In this document: one piece after another, positions 19,299 through 30,118 of the stretch | How the letters are laid out: each line of letters opens with the position of its first letter | How positions within the stretch are numbered: the stretch's first letter is position 1 | Source: Nostoc sp. ATCC 43529 | GTDB taxonomy: Bacteria; Cyanobacteriota; Cyanobacteriia; Cyanobacteriales; Nostocaceae | Direction of reading: 5' to 3' | DNA: 64,000 nt | Assembly (NCBI GenBank): GCA_003326205.1 | Contig: LWTK01000030.1 | Coordinates: forward strand, 107,011-171,010 | Program-made: the position numbers and the translations under genes | The notes under the pieces: model-generated | Seen by the model: only the letters and a program-made list of their open reading frames with translations | Database searches by the model: none | Told to the model about the DNA's origin: nothing

Positions 19299-19398
19299 GG
19301 GCGACCCGGAGACTACGCCTACCACAAGCCTCCCGTGTTGCTGCTACCTTCCGGTTCTGACAAGATTTGGGTGTTGCAGTCGCATAGATCCAGGTCTT
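19299..19398 (-). ncRNA. ffs: Signal recognition particle RNA (4.5S-type)
   Basis: Reading the minus strand, the conserved SRP apical core GTCAGAACCGGAAGGTAGCA (20 nt) is present at about 19335-19358. The 5' end GACCTGGA (ending at 19396) pairs over 8 bp with TCCGGGTC near the 3' end (19303-19310), and further pairing CTATGC/GCGTAG follows. That closes a single rod of about 95-100 nt, the size of bacterial 4.5S RNA that lacks the Alu domain. A T-rich stretch (TATTTTTAG) directly follows the 3' end. The RNA binds Ffh for co-translational targeting of membrane proteins. Exact ends are estimated. Confidence 0.92.
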
Positions 19399-19433
19399 AT
19401 AAAAGCATAACATTAAAATTCAGTAAATGTGTC

Positions 19434-19700
19434 TTATTCCATAACAATCCGCCATTCATATAGTTGGTAGTTGACACAACCGTGTTGTACCAAGGGATCG
19501 CTAGCTACAATCGCTTCTGCCTCAGCCCTTGAGGCTGCCTCAAACAGCAACATTCCGCCTCGCGCTTCTGCCCAATAGCCTGTTCGGGCTTTGTGTCCTT
19601 TTGCAATCAAGTCTTGAACGTAGGCTTTATGGGCTGGGACATATTGGTCAAAGGTAGATTTATCGACTTTCCCTTGTTCGATCTTTACAAATATTGGCAT
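19434..19700 (-). CDS. YciI family protein
   Basis: From ATG at 19700 (MPIFVKIEQGK) the protein has 88 aa, the usual YciI length; an in-frame start at 19730 would add ten residues outside the fold. The conserved features are the YxxAHKAY-like helix (YVPAHKAYVQDL), the GG near GGMLLFEA and EAEAIVASDPLVQHG. YciI proteins have a ferredoxin-like dimeric fold with a His/Asp site, and their reaction is unknown for most members. Confidence 0.9.
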   Translation of the reverse strand: MPIFVKIEQGKVDKSTFDQYVPAHKAYVQDLIAKGHKARTGYWAEARGGMLLFEAASRAEAEAIVASDPLVQHGCVNYQLYEWRIVME

Positions 19701-19841
19701 AAGCTTTTTAACTCCAGTTGCAACAAACATCGTGCTTCAGTCATTACTATTTTTAAGTAGCAGCTTAGTATTAATTTACACTAGTTTTGGTAATTTATTG
19801 AACATTGAAAGCAGCAGAAAGAAGCGATGCATCTGTGACTG

Positions 19842-20177
19842 TTAGACCTCTAGGTGCGATCGCAGATCATCCAGTGGAGATACCGAGTTAGTGGAAATCA
19901 GTGATCTTGTTGGTGTCGGCTTGTCAGGAACAAATTCAAAGCGAATTCGGATTTTACCTTTCTGCCAACCGCCACCCTGAGCTAGTAAAAGCTTACAGTT
20001 CAGTCCATTCGCAACCCAGGCTTCAGCCTTGTCTTTTTGTAAGTTGGTGTTTCTATGCACCAAATACTTCAGACGTTCCATCAATTCTTCACCTGTTGAT
20101 GTCGAAGCCCCAGAAAAATTAGCATCCTGAGCCATAGAAACAACATCCTCATTGGACAGAATAATTTGATCGCTCAT
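19842..20177 (-). CDS. KGK-domain protein
   Basis: 111 aa with the signature GGGWQKGKIRIRFEFVPD (residues 68-85) that names the cyanobacterial KGK family. N-terminal half is acidic and contains the conserved DVVSMAQ segment. Function unknown. Monocistronic; a hairpin (20206-20233) lies just upstream of the start. Confidence 0.85.
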   Translation of the reverse strand: MSDQIILSNEDVVSMAQDANFSGASTSTGEELMERLKYLVHRNTNLQKDKAEAWVANGLNCKLLLAQGGGWQKGKIRIRFEFVPDKPTPTRSLISTNSVSPLDDLRSHLEV

Positions 20178-20205
20178 TTAGTTTTCTCTTTCGTTAACAC
20201 AACAT

Positions 20206-20233
20206 GGCGGATCAAACGCCAACTCGATCCGCC
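20206..20233. repeat. Hairpin upstream of the KGK gene
   Basis: GGCGGATC (20206-20213) and GATCCGCC (20226-20233) form an 8-bp stem with a 12-nt loop, followed by a T-rich tract. It lies in the divergent gap before the KGK gene (-), so may be a cruciform or 5'-leader element, not a terminator of either flanking gene. Confidence 0.5.
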
Positions 20234-20297
20234 TTCTCTAAGTTTTCCCATTAACCACTACAAGGACTTGCAAATCAAAAAATATGCCAAAATTTCT

Positions 20298-20355
20298 TGT
20301 GGTGCGGGCATCTTGCCTGCTAGTACTAAAGGACGGGCAAGATGCCCACCCCACA
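20298..20355. repeat. Long imperfect inverted repeat with GGGCATCTTGCC arms
   Basis: Arms of about 20 bp (TGTGGTGCGGGCATCTTGCC against its complement at 20336-20355) match at 18 of 20 positions around an 18-nt loop. It is a dispersed non-coding repeat of a kind seen in Nostoc genomes. Confidence 0.75.
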
Positions 20356-20414
20356 ATATTGGATGATTTATTTTCTGGTGTTCTCTAATTACTAAGGAAT
20401 AAAAATAATTAATA

Positions 20415-20963
20415 ATGAGCCGTTTTTTTATCGCCCTTTTACCACCGCAAGACATTCAGGACTATGCTAATGAGATTAAGCAGTATTTTGCCGATCATTA
20501 TGCCAGTCGTGGGGCACAAAAGTCTCCGCCTCATATTACCTTGCAACCGCCCTTTGAATGGGTAGATACTAACGTTTCATTGCTAGAGGCATGTTTGAAG
20601 GAATTTGCTAGCGAACAAAAGTCAATACCCATTACACTCAGTGGTTTTGCTGCTTTTCCACCCCGCGTTATATACATTGATGTGGTCAAAAGTCAAAAAC
20701 TTTTGACTTTACAAGCTGATTTAATGGCTGATGTAGAAACCAAGTTGGGAATTGTTGACCAAGTTTCTAAAACCCGACTTTTTGCACCGCACATGACAGT
20801 TGCGTTTCGGGATTTAACAAAGCAGAATTTTAAAGCTGCTTGGTCAGAATTTGAAAATCGCCAGTTGTATTTTGAGTTTACGGCTGACAAATTAACCCTA
20901 TTGCTTCACGACGGTAAACGATGGAATATTAAATCTGAGTTTAATTTTTACTCTGGCGGTTAA
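20415..20963 (+). CDS. 2H phosphoesterase, 2'-5' RNA ligase-like
   Basis: 182 aa, standard for the LigT/ThpR-like 2H family. Both catalytic H-x-T motifs are present: His40-Ile-Thr42 (PPHITLQPPF) and His126-Met-Thr128 (APHMTVAF). Such enzymes hydrolyse or form 2',5'- or cyclic phosphodiester bonds in RNA fragments. No RNA-repair partners are adjacent, so the substrate is open. Confidence 0.88.
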   Translation: MSRFFIALLPPQDIQDYANEIKQYFADHYASRGAQKSPPHITLQPPFEWVDTNVSLLEACLKEFASEQKSIPITLSGFAAFPPRVIYIDVVKSQKLLTLQADLMADVETKLGIVDQVSKTRLFAPHMTVAFRDLTKQNFKAAWSEFENRQLYFEFTADKLTLLLHDGKRWNIKSEFNFYSGG

Positions 20964-21032
20964 TGAGTATTAAAGATTCTGACTCCTGTTAGCGCAGCGG
21001 GGTGTAGCCCATTCTGACTTCTGAATTCTTCT

Positions 21033-21350
21033 TCAATATTTTTCAAACTGCTGTTCTTGCTGCGGTTGCTGTTGGCGTTCAGTTGGTTGGAGTTTCTCAA
21101 ATAAAGCTGGTGGTGTAGCTTGGCGAAATGCACCACAATAGTGCATGGTCATAACTGCTTTGAAAGCCCAATGGTCTGACGGAACATCTGTAAAGGGATT
21201 TGGCAAAGTTTGGGCTTGATTTTGAATACAAGCATTCGCAACTTCATTTGATGTTGTTGGAGTTTCAGTTGCAGGTTCTTGAGATTTCACAGTAGTTACA
21301 AAGCTAGTAGTAGCTAGCACTATGGCTGTAGCCAGAATTTTGCAATTCAT
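21033..21350 (-). CDS. Secreted protein with an S-layer-homology-like motif
   Basis: 105 aa. An N-terminal signal peptide (MNCKILATAIVLATTSFVTTVKS) is followed by a short linker and NPFTDVPSDHWAFKAVMTMHYCG, which matches the start of an SLH motif (FxDVPxDHWA). Only one repeat is present, so anchoring to the cell wall is uncertain. The C-terminus is Gln-rich (QQQPQQEQQ). Two cysteines remain after cleavage. Confidence 0.7.
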   Translation of the reverse strand: MNCKILATAIVLATTSFVTTVKSQEPATETPTTSNEVANACIQNQAQTLPNPFTDVPSDHWAFKAVMTMHYCGAFRQATPPALFEKLQPTERQQQPQQEQQFEKY

Positions 21351-21433
21351 AATTTAACTTTAGATGACACTTTACCCTATCTTAGTTCCCAGGCTGCTGC
21401 CCAGGAACTAGAACTAGAATAATTTTGCCCTTA

Positions 21434-21571
21434 TTAAGCGTTAGAAAACATTGCCAACATTAGTAACACTACAACTAATGCAGTAATCCAAAGACCTAAC
21501 GATCCCCAAACCACTGAATCTTGTTGTAATCTCTGCCATAAATTAGTGACTGAGTTATTCCGAAATGCCAT
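21434..21571 (-). CDS. 45-aa single-pass membrane protein
   Basis: A short gene easily missed: ATG at 21571 preceded at 7 bp by a strong ribosome binding site (GGAGG, 21579-21583), 45 codons and TAA at 21434-21436. The product has a soluble amphipathic N-terminus (MAFRNNSVTNLWQRLQQDS) and one hydrophobic helix (LGLWITALVVVLLMLAMF). I do not recognise the family. Size and topology resemble small subunits of photosynthetic or respiratory complexes, but that is only analogy. Confidence 0.65.
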   Translation of the reverse strand: MAFRNNSVTNLWQRLQQDSVVWGSLGLWITALVVVLLMLAMFSNA

Positions 21572-21889
21572 TTTATAACCTCCAATTCTTATGATGTTTT
21601 TATCGAGCCAATTCAGAACTTAGAATGTATTACTGGCTCAAAACCAAACAAAACTTTACAAAAAGATATTTATTTATGCTTAACTTAATTCTCACATAGG
21701 TAACTGTTGAGACTCCAGATAAGCAGAATTTTGAGAGAATTCTTAACACTATCTCAACCATGTATAAAAAACTGTATTTTTCAAATCTCAAGCACGGAAA
21801 TATTAGCTATGTTTCTCTTTGATTACTGTTTATCTGGAGTTAGAAATATATTAAAAATAGACACCTATTAACAGTGAGGTTATTAAGTA

Positions 21890-22126
21890 ATGGTGCAAGA
21901 AATCAGGCAAAACGAACCTCAATATCTCTGTATCATTCCAGTTGATAAAATTACAGGTAACCAAGACGAAGAAATCATGAGCTTTGGTGCATCTGCTGAT
22001 GAGGCAAAAAATCAAGGCGAAGAATTATTAGCATCTACCTATGGTTGTAATCAATCGCAAGTTCAGGAATTGATGCAGCAAGCGCGAATTGAAACAATAG
22101 CTCAGTGGTGTGCCCCGAAGCACTAA
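21890..22126 (+). CDS. Small conserved-looking protein, unknown
   Basis: 78 aa, ATG at 21890. Sequence includes LCIIPVDKITGNQDEEIMSFG and an Asn/Gln-rich helical C-terminus. It shows no signal, membrane segment or recognised motif. The alpha/beta pattern suggests a small folded domain. It is 280 bp upstream of the tyrosine phenol-lyase gene on the same strand; a link is not evident. Confidence 0.55.
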   Translation: MVQEIRQNEPQYLCIIPVDKITGNQDEEIMSFGASADEAKNQGEELLASTYGCNQSQVQELMQQARIETIAQWCAPKH

Positions 22127-22381
22127 AATGAGTTGTCACATTAACTCCGGCTAATTACTCGATAGCAGAATTGAGAATTCAGAATTCAGAATTCAGAAGT
22201 AAAACACGCTGACGCTGTAGTTTGAGACTTAGATTGTGTACTTCACCAACTTTGAATACGATGTATAAAAAATTGTCATTATACTGTGTAAGTGCTAATG
22301 ATAAATATTTAGCCGTACTTGAGTTTGAGGTCTTGGCAACAGCAGGTTTTAGCAACCACAATGGTGCAAATATTTAGCTAA

Positions 22382-23809
<1,428 letters not shown>

Positions 23810-23877
23810 GTTTGGCAATTGTGGCGATCGGGTTTCAGAATTGCTTATGGGCTTTTTTGACTTGTTCTTAAGGCAAC

Positions 23878-23935
23878 AGACGCGATAAATCGCCGTCTCT
23901 ACAAGAATCGGTTTTTTGTAGAGACGCTGAAGTTA
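23878..23935. repeat. Degenerate GAGACGCG palindrome copies
   Basis: AGACGCGATAAATCGCCGTC and a following TTTTTTGTAGAGACGC are broken copies of the palindrome at 17747. They lie after the tyrosine phenol-lyase gene; the T-run may help termination. Confidence 0.55.
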
Positions 23936-23974
23936 ATATTCATGAGTATTGCTGCTGACTCAGGAGGCTACCAA

Positions 23975-24346
23975 TTAATTACCGTTAAAATTGTTACCTT
24001 TTGCAAATTCTAGATCGGCAGTCACCAAACTTGCTGAATTTTGAATCGCTATTGCTGCAATAATCGCATCTGGTAGTTTCAACCGATATTGCTGGCGAAT
24101 TTCAATGATTTTCTTAATTAAAACAGCATCACTCGCCACTAAACTGATAACCTCAACTCGTTGCAAAACCGCTCAAAAAGTTGACGATCCTCTTGACTCA
24201 GCCCAGAAAACGCGAGAAATTCAATTTGGCTAATAACTGAAACTCCAATCTAATCAGCATATTGAAGTAATTGAATAAGTTGAGAATTTCCTTGAAGCAA
24301 CAAACACAATTGCATTCGTATCCAACACGTAGCGATTACCATTCAT
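23975..24346 (-). pseudogene. Degraded VapC-type PIN-domain toxin gene
   Basis: Starting from ATG at 24346 the reading begins MNGNRYVLDTNAIVF, a PIN start with the first acidic residue Asp9. The frame then shifts: the next frame encodes LLLQGNSQLIQLLQYAD, a TAG stop in place of an expected Trp codon, then IGVSVISQIEFLAF and SQEDRQLFERF. A second shift returns to the frame that ends at 23975 with LPDAIIAAIA and LVTADLEFAK, the C-terminal PIN motifs. Two frameshifts and one stop make the toxin non-functional. The antitoxin gene overlaps its first 11 bases, the usual vapBC coupling. Confidence 0.85.
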
Positions 24347-24560
24347 CGCGTAGATTCCTCTGCATTCCTACCGCGTCTCCCTGCCAAGTTAATCGCCCCG
24401 CCAAATCGGAGAAATCATAACTAGGTTGCTGCTTTTCCTCTGACGAAACTGGATTCAAAACAACTACAACGTTCACTTCAACAGCCGCTAACTGCGTTGG
24501 AATATTAAGATTTAAATATCCTGATTCATCAATTTTAGTCGTAAGTTTTAAAATTTCCAT
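24336..24560 (-). CDS. VapB-like antitoxin of the broken PIN toxin
   Basis: From ATG at 24560 (MEILKLTTKIDESGYLNLNIP) 74 aa; an in-frame ATG eight codons earlier is possible. The protein has a short beta-rich N-terminus and an acidic C-terminal tail (SDLAGRLTWQGDAV...QRNLRDEW) of the kind that wraps a PIN toxin. Its last codons overlap the start of the degraded toxin gene. It appears intact although its target is broken. Confidence 0.7.
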   Translation of the reverse strand: MEILKLTTKIDESGYLNLNIPTQLAAVEVNVVVVLNPVSSEEKQQPSYDFSDLAGRLTWQGDAVGMQRNLRDEW

Positions 24561-24816
24561 TGCCAAATAATTAGTAAACCTCATTTCATTCTAGATTTTG
24601 TAGAGCGAACATTGCGAACATTTAATCTCCCTAGCGTGTAAAAAAATCTGTTACCAAAACTGCAACCACAGATGAGTCCGCTAGCTGCACCTATAAAATC
24701 AACATAAAGTTTCAGCAATATTACTGGCGACAATTAAATAATTTACTAATAAGCAAAATTGATGCCGATAGGATAGGGCTGCAAATAATTACTGATTGAG
24801 GCTGTGAGGCTAAAGA

Positions 24817-27699
24817 ATGAAGAGGAGTGCAAAGTCTCAACGGGTTTGCTGGTGGTTTCTACCAAAATTGACCCGCTACAGTTTAACTTTCTTGCTGAGT
24901 GCGGTAATGCTTGCTGATGCTGTGGGGGCGACACCGAGAAACCGAGGGTTGCAGATAGCACAGCAGCCAGGAACCACTCAACAAAATGCCACTCGCGCGG
25001 CTGCGGAACGGTTTACGCGAGAGGGAATGCAGCTTCATCAACAAGGTACAGCAGAATCACTCCTACAGGCCATCGGGAAATACCAAGAAGCGCTAAAGCT
25101 TTGGCAACAAGTTGATGATAAAAGTTGGGAAGCCACCACCCTCAACAATATTGGTCGTGTCTACGACGATTTAGGAGAAAAGCAATTAGCGCTCAAATAC
25201 TACAACCAAACTTTACTCATAGACCGTGCAGTCGCTAACAGAAGAGGGGAAGCTACCACTCTCAACAATATTGGCAGTGTCTACAACTCATTAGGAGAAA
25301 AGCAACAAGCGCTTAAATACTACAACCAAGCTTTACCCACACTCCGTGCAGTGGGCGACGGGGGAAGGGAAGCCACCACCCTCAACAATATTGGTTTAGT
25401 CTACGACGATTTAGGAGAAAAGCAAGAAGCACTCAAATACTACAACCGAGCTTTACCCATATTCCGTGCAGTGGGGGATAGGAAAGGGGAAGCTACTACC
25501 CTCAGCAATATTGGCAGTGTCTACCACTCATTAGGAGAAAAACAAGAAGCACTCAAATACTACAACCAAGCTTTAACCATACTTCATGCAGTGGGGGACA
25601 GGGGAAGAGAAGCTGCCATCCTCAACAATATTGGTGTTGTCTACTCCTCATTAGGAGAAAAGCAACAAGCGCTCAAATACCTCAACCAAGCTTTACATAT
25701 AAGCGGTGCAGTGGGAGACGGAACAGGGGTAGCCACCACTATCAACAATATTGGTACTGTCTACAACTCATTAGGAGAAAATCAAGAAGCGCTCAAATAC
25801 TACAATCAAGCTTTACCCATAAGTCGTGCAGTGGGGGACAGGGGAGAAGAAGCCGCCACCCTCAACAATATTGGCTTAGTCTACGACTCATTAGGAGAAA
25901 AGCAAGAAGCACTCAAATATTACAACCAAGCTTTACCCATATTCCGTGCAGTGAGGGATAAGGGAGGGGAAGCCGGCATCCTCTTTAACATGGCTGACCT
26001 AGAACGCAGTCAGGGTAATGTACAACAAGCCCAAACACATATTCAAGCAGCTATTGAAATCATTGAAGATTTACGCACCAAAATAGCTGACCAACAACTA
26101 CGCGCTTCTTACTTTGCCTCAGTCCAAGACTACTACAAGTTCTACACCGACCTGCTGATGCAACTGCACAAAAAAGACCCATCAAAAGGATACGATGCTT
26201 TGGCACTGCAAGTTAGCGATCGCTCCCGCGCCCGTGGTCTAATTGAACTACTAACCGAAGCAAACATAGATATCAAAAAAGGCATTGACCCAAAACTTTT
26301 AGCAGAAGAAACTAGTTTGCAATGGCAAATCAATGCTCAAGAAAAATTATTATCAGAACTAGCAAGTAAAAAAGAAACCCCAGAACAAGTTTTAACCAAC
26401 ACCAAACAAAAAATCCAAGACTTACTCAAACAACAGCGAGAACTTGAAGTTAAAATCCGCGCCAATAACCCTGAATATGCCGATTTAAAATATCCCCAAC
26501 CTCTGACTCTCAAACAAATTCAGCAACAACTAGATAAAGACATACTGCTATTGCAATATTCTTTGGGTGAAGAACGCAGCTATCTTTGGGCTGTTACACC
26601 AGACTCTCTCTATAGCTATGAACTTCCAAAACGCCAACAAATAGACAAAGCAGCCAAGAATTTATACGACAATTACTTAAAAAATCCTGGATACCAGGGA
26701 GTTTCCCCAGAAGAAACCGCCAAAGCTGCTAATGAACTGAGTCAACTTATCCTCAAACCTGTAGCTGATAAATTGGGGCAAAAACGCCTCGTAATTGTTG
26801 GCGATGAAGCTTTACAATACATTCCCTTTGCGGCATTAACTACATCAACCAAATCGGCGGATGGTTCAGATTATCAACCATTGGTTGTCAACCATGAAAT
26901 TATCTCTCTACCTTCCGCCTCCACCATTGCCATTCTCAGGAAACAAACCACAGGACGGACAAAAGGAGCGAAAACCCTCGCCATCCTTGCAGACCCAGTG
27001 TTTAGCGCTAATGATGAGCGAGTAACTGGCAAATCCTCCAATGTTGCTAATAATAACATTGGCCAGCAACTACAAGAGTCTGCCCTGAAGCGGTCTACTA
27101 GAAACATCAAGCGCAGCGAAATTCAAAGACTCCCCGGCACAGAACAAGAAGCGCAGGGAATTCTCAAACTTGTCTCACCCTCAGAGAACATCCAAGCCTT
27201 TGGTTTTGACGCAAACTACAACTGGGCTACCAACGACCAACTAAGTCAATACAAAATCCTGCATTTTGCAACCCACGGCTTTTTAGACAGCACTGAACCA
27301 GAGTTATCAGGAATTGTCCTTTCCCTGATAGATAAACAAGGTAAATCCCAAAGAGGCTTTTTGCGACTTGCTGATATCTTTAACCTCAACTTTCCAGCAG
27401 AGTTGGTGGTGCTGAGTGCCTGCCAAACCGGTCTGGGTGAAGAAGTGAAAGGAGAAGGGCTAGTGGGATTGACAAGAGGATTAATGTATGCAGGTGCAGC
27501 GCGGGTGGTGGTGTCTTTATGGAACGTTGACGATGAAGCCACATCACTATTGATGAGTCAATTTTACAGCCAAATGTTACAGCAAGGGAAAACTCCCGCC
27601 GCCGCCCTCAGAGCCGCACAACTCAAAATGTGGGAACAAGAAAAGTGGCGTAACCCCTATTCTTGGTCAGCCTTTACGCTGTTGGGCGAATGGAAATAA
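24817..27699 (+). CDS. TPR-CHAT protein (caspase-like protease domain)
   Basis: 960 aa. A signal peptide or anchor (about residues 19-38) precedes a TPR array of near-identical 40-residue repeats ([25 protein letters not shown]), then a helical linker, then a CHAT domain in the last 350 residues. Catalytic His820 (HFATHGFL) and Cys869 ([10 protein letters not shown]) are intact, so a cysteine protease is expected. The TPRs probably bind a partner or sense a signal. The gene is about 105 bp upstream of a secreted trypsin-like protease on the same strand, which suggests a joint function at the cell envelope. Start ATG at 24817 is followed by a basic n-region. Confidence 0.92.
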   Translation: MKRSAKSQRVCWWFLPKLTRYSLTFLLSAVMLADAVGATPRNRGLQIAQQPGTTQQNATRAAAERFTREGMQLHQQGTAESLLQAIGKYQEALKLWQQVDDKSWEATTLNNIGRVYDDLGEKQLALKYYNQTLLIDRAVANRRGEATTLNNIGSVYNSLGEKQQALKYYNQALPTLRAVGDGGREATTLNNIGLVYDDLGEKQEALKYYNRALPIFRAVGDRKGEATTLSNIGSVYHSLGEKQEALKYYNQALTILHAVGDRGREAAILNNIGVVYSSLGEKQQALKYLNQALHISGAVGDGTGVATTINNIGTVYNSLGENQEALKYYNQALPISRAVGDRGEEAATLNNIGLVYDSLGEKQEALKYYNQALPIFRAVRDKGGEAGILFNMADLERSQGNVQQAQTHIQAAIEIIEDLRTKIADQQLRASYFASVQDYYKFYTDLLMQLHKKDPSKGYDALALQVSDRSRARGLIELLTEANIDIKKGIDPKLLAEETSLQWQINAQEKLLSELASKKETPEQVLTNTKQKIQDLLKQQRELEVKIRANNPEYADLKYPQPLTLKQIQQQLDKDILLLQYSLGEERSYLWAVTPDSLYSYELPKRQQIDKAAKNLYDNYLKNPGYQGVSPEETAKAANELSQLILKPVADKLGQKRLVIVGDEALQYIPFAALTTSTKSADGSDYQPLVVNHEIISLPSASTIAILRKQTTGRTKGAKTLAILADPVFSANDERVTGKSSNVANNNIGQQLQESALKRSTRNIKRSEIQRLPGTEQEAQGILKLVSPSENIQAFGFDANYNWATNDQLSQYKILHFATHGFLDSTEPELSGIVLSLIDKQGKSQRGFLRLADIFNLNFPAELVVLSACQTGLGEEVKGEGLVGLTRGLMYAGAARVVVSLWNVDDEATSLLMSQFYSQMLQQGKTPAAALRAAQLKMWEQEKWRNPYSWSAFTLLGEWK
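25141..25980 (+). repeat. Seven 120-bp tandem repeats coding for TPRs
   Basis: Exact 120-bp periodicity with units starting at 25141, 25261, 25381, 25501, 25621, 25741 and 25861. DNA identity between units is high (for example CTCAACAATATTGG and TTAGGAGAAAAGCAA recur in most). Each encodes one 40-residue TPR-like repeat. Such high nucleotide identity points to recent duplication or gene conversion. Confidence 0.95.
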
Positions 27700-27804
27700 C
27701 AATTCAAAAGAGCAACGCAAAACACTACTTTGCGTACCTCTGCGCTTCCCTTTGCGCCCCTTTGCGTTTAAATTTCACCTCAAAATTTACAGGAATAATT
27801 TTTC

Positions 27805-28734
27805 ATGAAAAGCATATTTCCATCCAAACAATTTATTTTTCCCTGCCTAGCCACAATTAGCGCCGGAATTTTGGGGATTTGGGCTTCAGTTTCAGCCCAA
27901 CCACAAACCCCACCCAGCTTTACCAAGGTTGAAAATCCTGGAGAATTTAAACTACAAGGAAAAGGGGAACCTTCCCTGCTAAATCAAAAGGAGGAACCCC
28001 CCGGACAAGAACGGGTAATCATTGGTTCCAAAGATGACCGCATTCCCATGACTAGCAGAAATTACCCTTGGTCGGCGGTGGGTAAAATCGAGGGGGTAAG
28101 TGCTGAGGGTAACGGCTACAGTTGCACAGGAACGTTGATTGCTGAAGATGTTGTTTTGACAAATGCTCACTGTGTAGTTAACGCTAAGAATGGAAAAGTT
28201 AGTCAAGCGATCGCCTTTGTGCCAAACTTAGTTAATGGTGTCGTCAAAAGTAAAAATGATGTAGCCTACGCAACTAATGTTTATTACGGCACAGACTTTA
28301 AAAATGGCGATTTAGCTGATTACGCAAACGATTGGGCGATTTTGAAACTCAACAAACCCATCGGTAAAAAATATGGTTATTTGGGCTGGAAATCCCTACC
28401 ATCTTCTAGTTTGGTTGGCGATACGAAAAAATTTGCCTTAGTTGGTTATTCTGGTGATTTTCCCAACCCCAAGAAAAAAGGTTATGAAAATCTAACTGCT
28501 GGTGCAAGTATGACTGCTGGCGTTCACCTGGGATGCAGTATTCTCCGCCGTCAGGATAGTTTTCTTTACCACAACTGTGATACTAATCAAGGTGCTTCTG
28601 GGGGTGCAATTATCGGTAATATCAACGGCAAGTATTATGTGTTAGCCCTCCACTCCGGCTCAAATGAGGTTAATGGATTGCTGTTGAACCGGGCGGTGGA
28701 AATGTCTCGCTTGGATGAGTGGTTGCAAAGGTAG
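27805..28734 (+). CDS. Secreted trypsin-like serine protease (S1 family)
   Basis: 309 aa. Signal peptide with cleavage expected near ASVSAQP (residues 27-33). The catalytic triad is His122 (TNAHC), Asp176 (NDWAILKL) and Ser265 (NQGASGGAI). GASGG instead of GDSGG places it nearer to bacterial glutamyl-endopeptidase-like S1B enzymes. A pro-segment of about 40 residues (to RVIIGSKDDR) precedes the mature-like start, so activation by cleavage is plausible. It is downstream of the TPR-CHAT gene, same strand. Confidence 0.9.
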   Translation: MKSIFPSKQFIFPCLATISAGILGIWASVSAQPQTPPSFTKVENPGEFKLQGKGEPSLLNQKEEPPGQERVIIGSKDDRIPMTSRNYPWSAVGKIEGVSAEGNGYSCTGTLIAEDVVLTNAHCVVNAKNGKVSQAIAFVPNLVNGVVKSKNDVAYATNVYYGTDFKNGDLADYANDWAILKLNKPIGKKYGYLGWKSLPSSSLVGDTKKFALVGYSGDFPNPKKKGYENLTAGASMTAGVHLGCSILRRQDSFLYHNCDTNQGASGGAIIGNINGKYYVLALHSGSNEVNGLLLNRAVEMSRLDEWLQR

Positions 28735-28903
28735 TAGGGAAGCGGTTAGTTGCTTCTTCTGTGCCCAACGATTGGAGCAACTAGCCAAAAATAGCGATCG
28801 CTCTAAAGTTGATAAAGCAGATAAGCACAAATATGATGTTATATATGCAAAATTTAAATCTATAAAAATTACGCTAGTAAATCAGGATTTTTAAGTCAAA
28901 ATT

Positions 28904-29137
28904 ATGGAGCCAAGCCACCGACCACTGCACTACAATGCTGAACAAGAGTTTGAAGAAGCCCTCGAACAATTGGAGGATATCTTACAAGAAAATCCTACTG
29001 AGGATGAAGATACACCAAAATTGCATACTGAGAGTGCTAGTGAACTCGAAGCCAATGATTTGACAGATATTGATTTAGCGGCCTTTGAAGACGCAGTTGC
29101 CGATATTGAACAATATTTGGAGCAAAAAACGAAATAA
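28904..29137 (+). CDS. Small acidic protein, unknown
   Basis: 77 aa, very acidic, with helical pattern EEALEQLEDIL and DIDLAAFEDAVADIEQYLEQ. No signal peptide or known domain. The length and composition match short conserved cyanobacterial proteins of unknown role. ATG at 28904. Confidence 0.6.
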   Translation: MEPSHRPLHYNAEQEFEEALEQLEDILQENPTEDEDTPKLHTESASELEANDLTDIDLAAFEDAVADIEQYLEQKTK

Positions 29138-29139
29138 AA

Positions 29140-29228
29140 GTTTGTCATTAGTCATTTGTCCTTTGTCATTTGTCAGTTGTCATTTGCAAATAACTAATGA
29201 CCAATGACCAATGACCAATGACCAATGA
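29140..29228. repeat. Heptamer repeats arranged as an inverted repeat
   Basis: The left half is (GTCATTT)n-like and the right half (AATGACC)n; they are roughly complementary and can fold into a long hairpin between the convergent 77-aa and methyltransferase genes. It may act as a terminator. Confidence 0.75.
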
Positions 29229-30008
29229 CTAATAAATAATTTGCCGCTGAGCCTCGTATAACATTAAAGCAGCTGCGATCGCTACATTCAAAGACTCTAC
29301 CCCAGGACTCAGAGGAATTCTTACTTGTTTGTCTGCCATTGCTGCTAAATCTGCTGACAAACCAGCACCTTCGTTTCCCAGTAATATCAAACTCGGTTTT
29401 CGCCAGTCCACTTGCCAATAAGTTAAGCTTGCATTTGGCAATGTTGCTATTACCTGCATTCCTGCTTGCTGACTTTGTTGGACTGTGGCTTTTAAATCGT
29501 GGGTTACTGCCGTTGCTAGGCGAAACCATTGCCCCGCTGAAGCGCGTAAAACTTTGGGGTTGTCTAAATCTACGCTATCTCCACTTAGCCACAACCCGGA
29601 CGCCCCAGCCGCTGCGGCAGTACGAATCATCGTACCCAGGTTACCAGGATCTTGTACTGTTTCTAAAGCTAGAACTAAACCAGTAAATGGTACTTGAGTT
29701 TGACCATCGCTGCGTTTTGCTGTTGCTACAACACCATCTGGTTGGACTGTTGTGGCGATCGCATCTAAAACTTCTTTACTTACAATTTCGGCGCGATCGC
29801 ACCGCCTACAAGCTTCCTCCCACAATGACGGATGGGTTGCTTGCCAATCTGGGGTACAACACACTGTCTCTAGTGGATAATTTACCGCACAAGCTTCCTC
29901 TAACAGGTGCGTTCCTTCCAGCAAAAATAACTCCTGCTTGTGTCGCTCTTTGGTAGAGTGTAATTTGCGGATTTGCTTGACTAGAGGATTTTGTAAGCTG
30001 GTCAACAT
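29229..30008 (-). CDS. TrmH/SpoU-family RNA 2'-O-methyltransferase
   Basis: From ATG at 30008 (MLTSLQNPLVKQIRKL) 259 aa. SPOUT motifs are clear: motif 1 ALETVQDPGNLGTMIRTA, motif 2 LLGNEGAGLS, motif 3 IPLSPGVESLNVAIAAA. The N-terminal part (LFLLEGTHLLEEA) is the SpoU substrate-binding domain. It methylates a ribose 2'-OH in rRNA or tRNA; the site is not deducible. tRNA-Leu lies about 110 bp upstream on the same strand. Confidence 0.93.
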   Translation of the reverse strand: MLTSLQNPLVKQIRKLHSTKERHKQELFLLEGTHLLEEACAVNYPLETVCCTPDWQATHPSLWEEACRRCDRAEIVSKEVLDAIATTVQPDGVVATAKRSDGQTQVPFTGLVLALETVQDPGNLGTMIRTAAAAGASGLWLSGDSVDLDNPKVLRASAGQWFRLATAVTHDLKATVQQSQQAGMQVIATLPNASLTYWQVDWRKPSLILLGNEGAGLSADLAAMADKQVRIPLSPGVESLNVAIAAALMLYEAQRQIIY

Positions 30009-30118
30009 CAAAAATTTAGGAGTGATAACTAAAGTTAGGAGTTAGGAGTGATAAGTTAGGAGTTAAAACAAACTAAATTAACTCCTAACTCTCAACTCCT
30101 AACTCCTAACTTAAAGTA

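Noticed and set aside
19054..19413. Antisense protein-coding frames over the phasin-like and SRP RNA genes
   Set aside because: They overlap the well-supported SRP RNA and the phasin-like gene and have biased composition with no recognised motifs.
21890..22126. Regulator or transporter partner for tyrosine phenol-lyase
   Set aside because: The 78-aa product has no HTH or membrane segment and the gap to the lyase is 280 bp.
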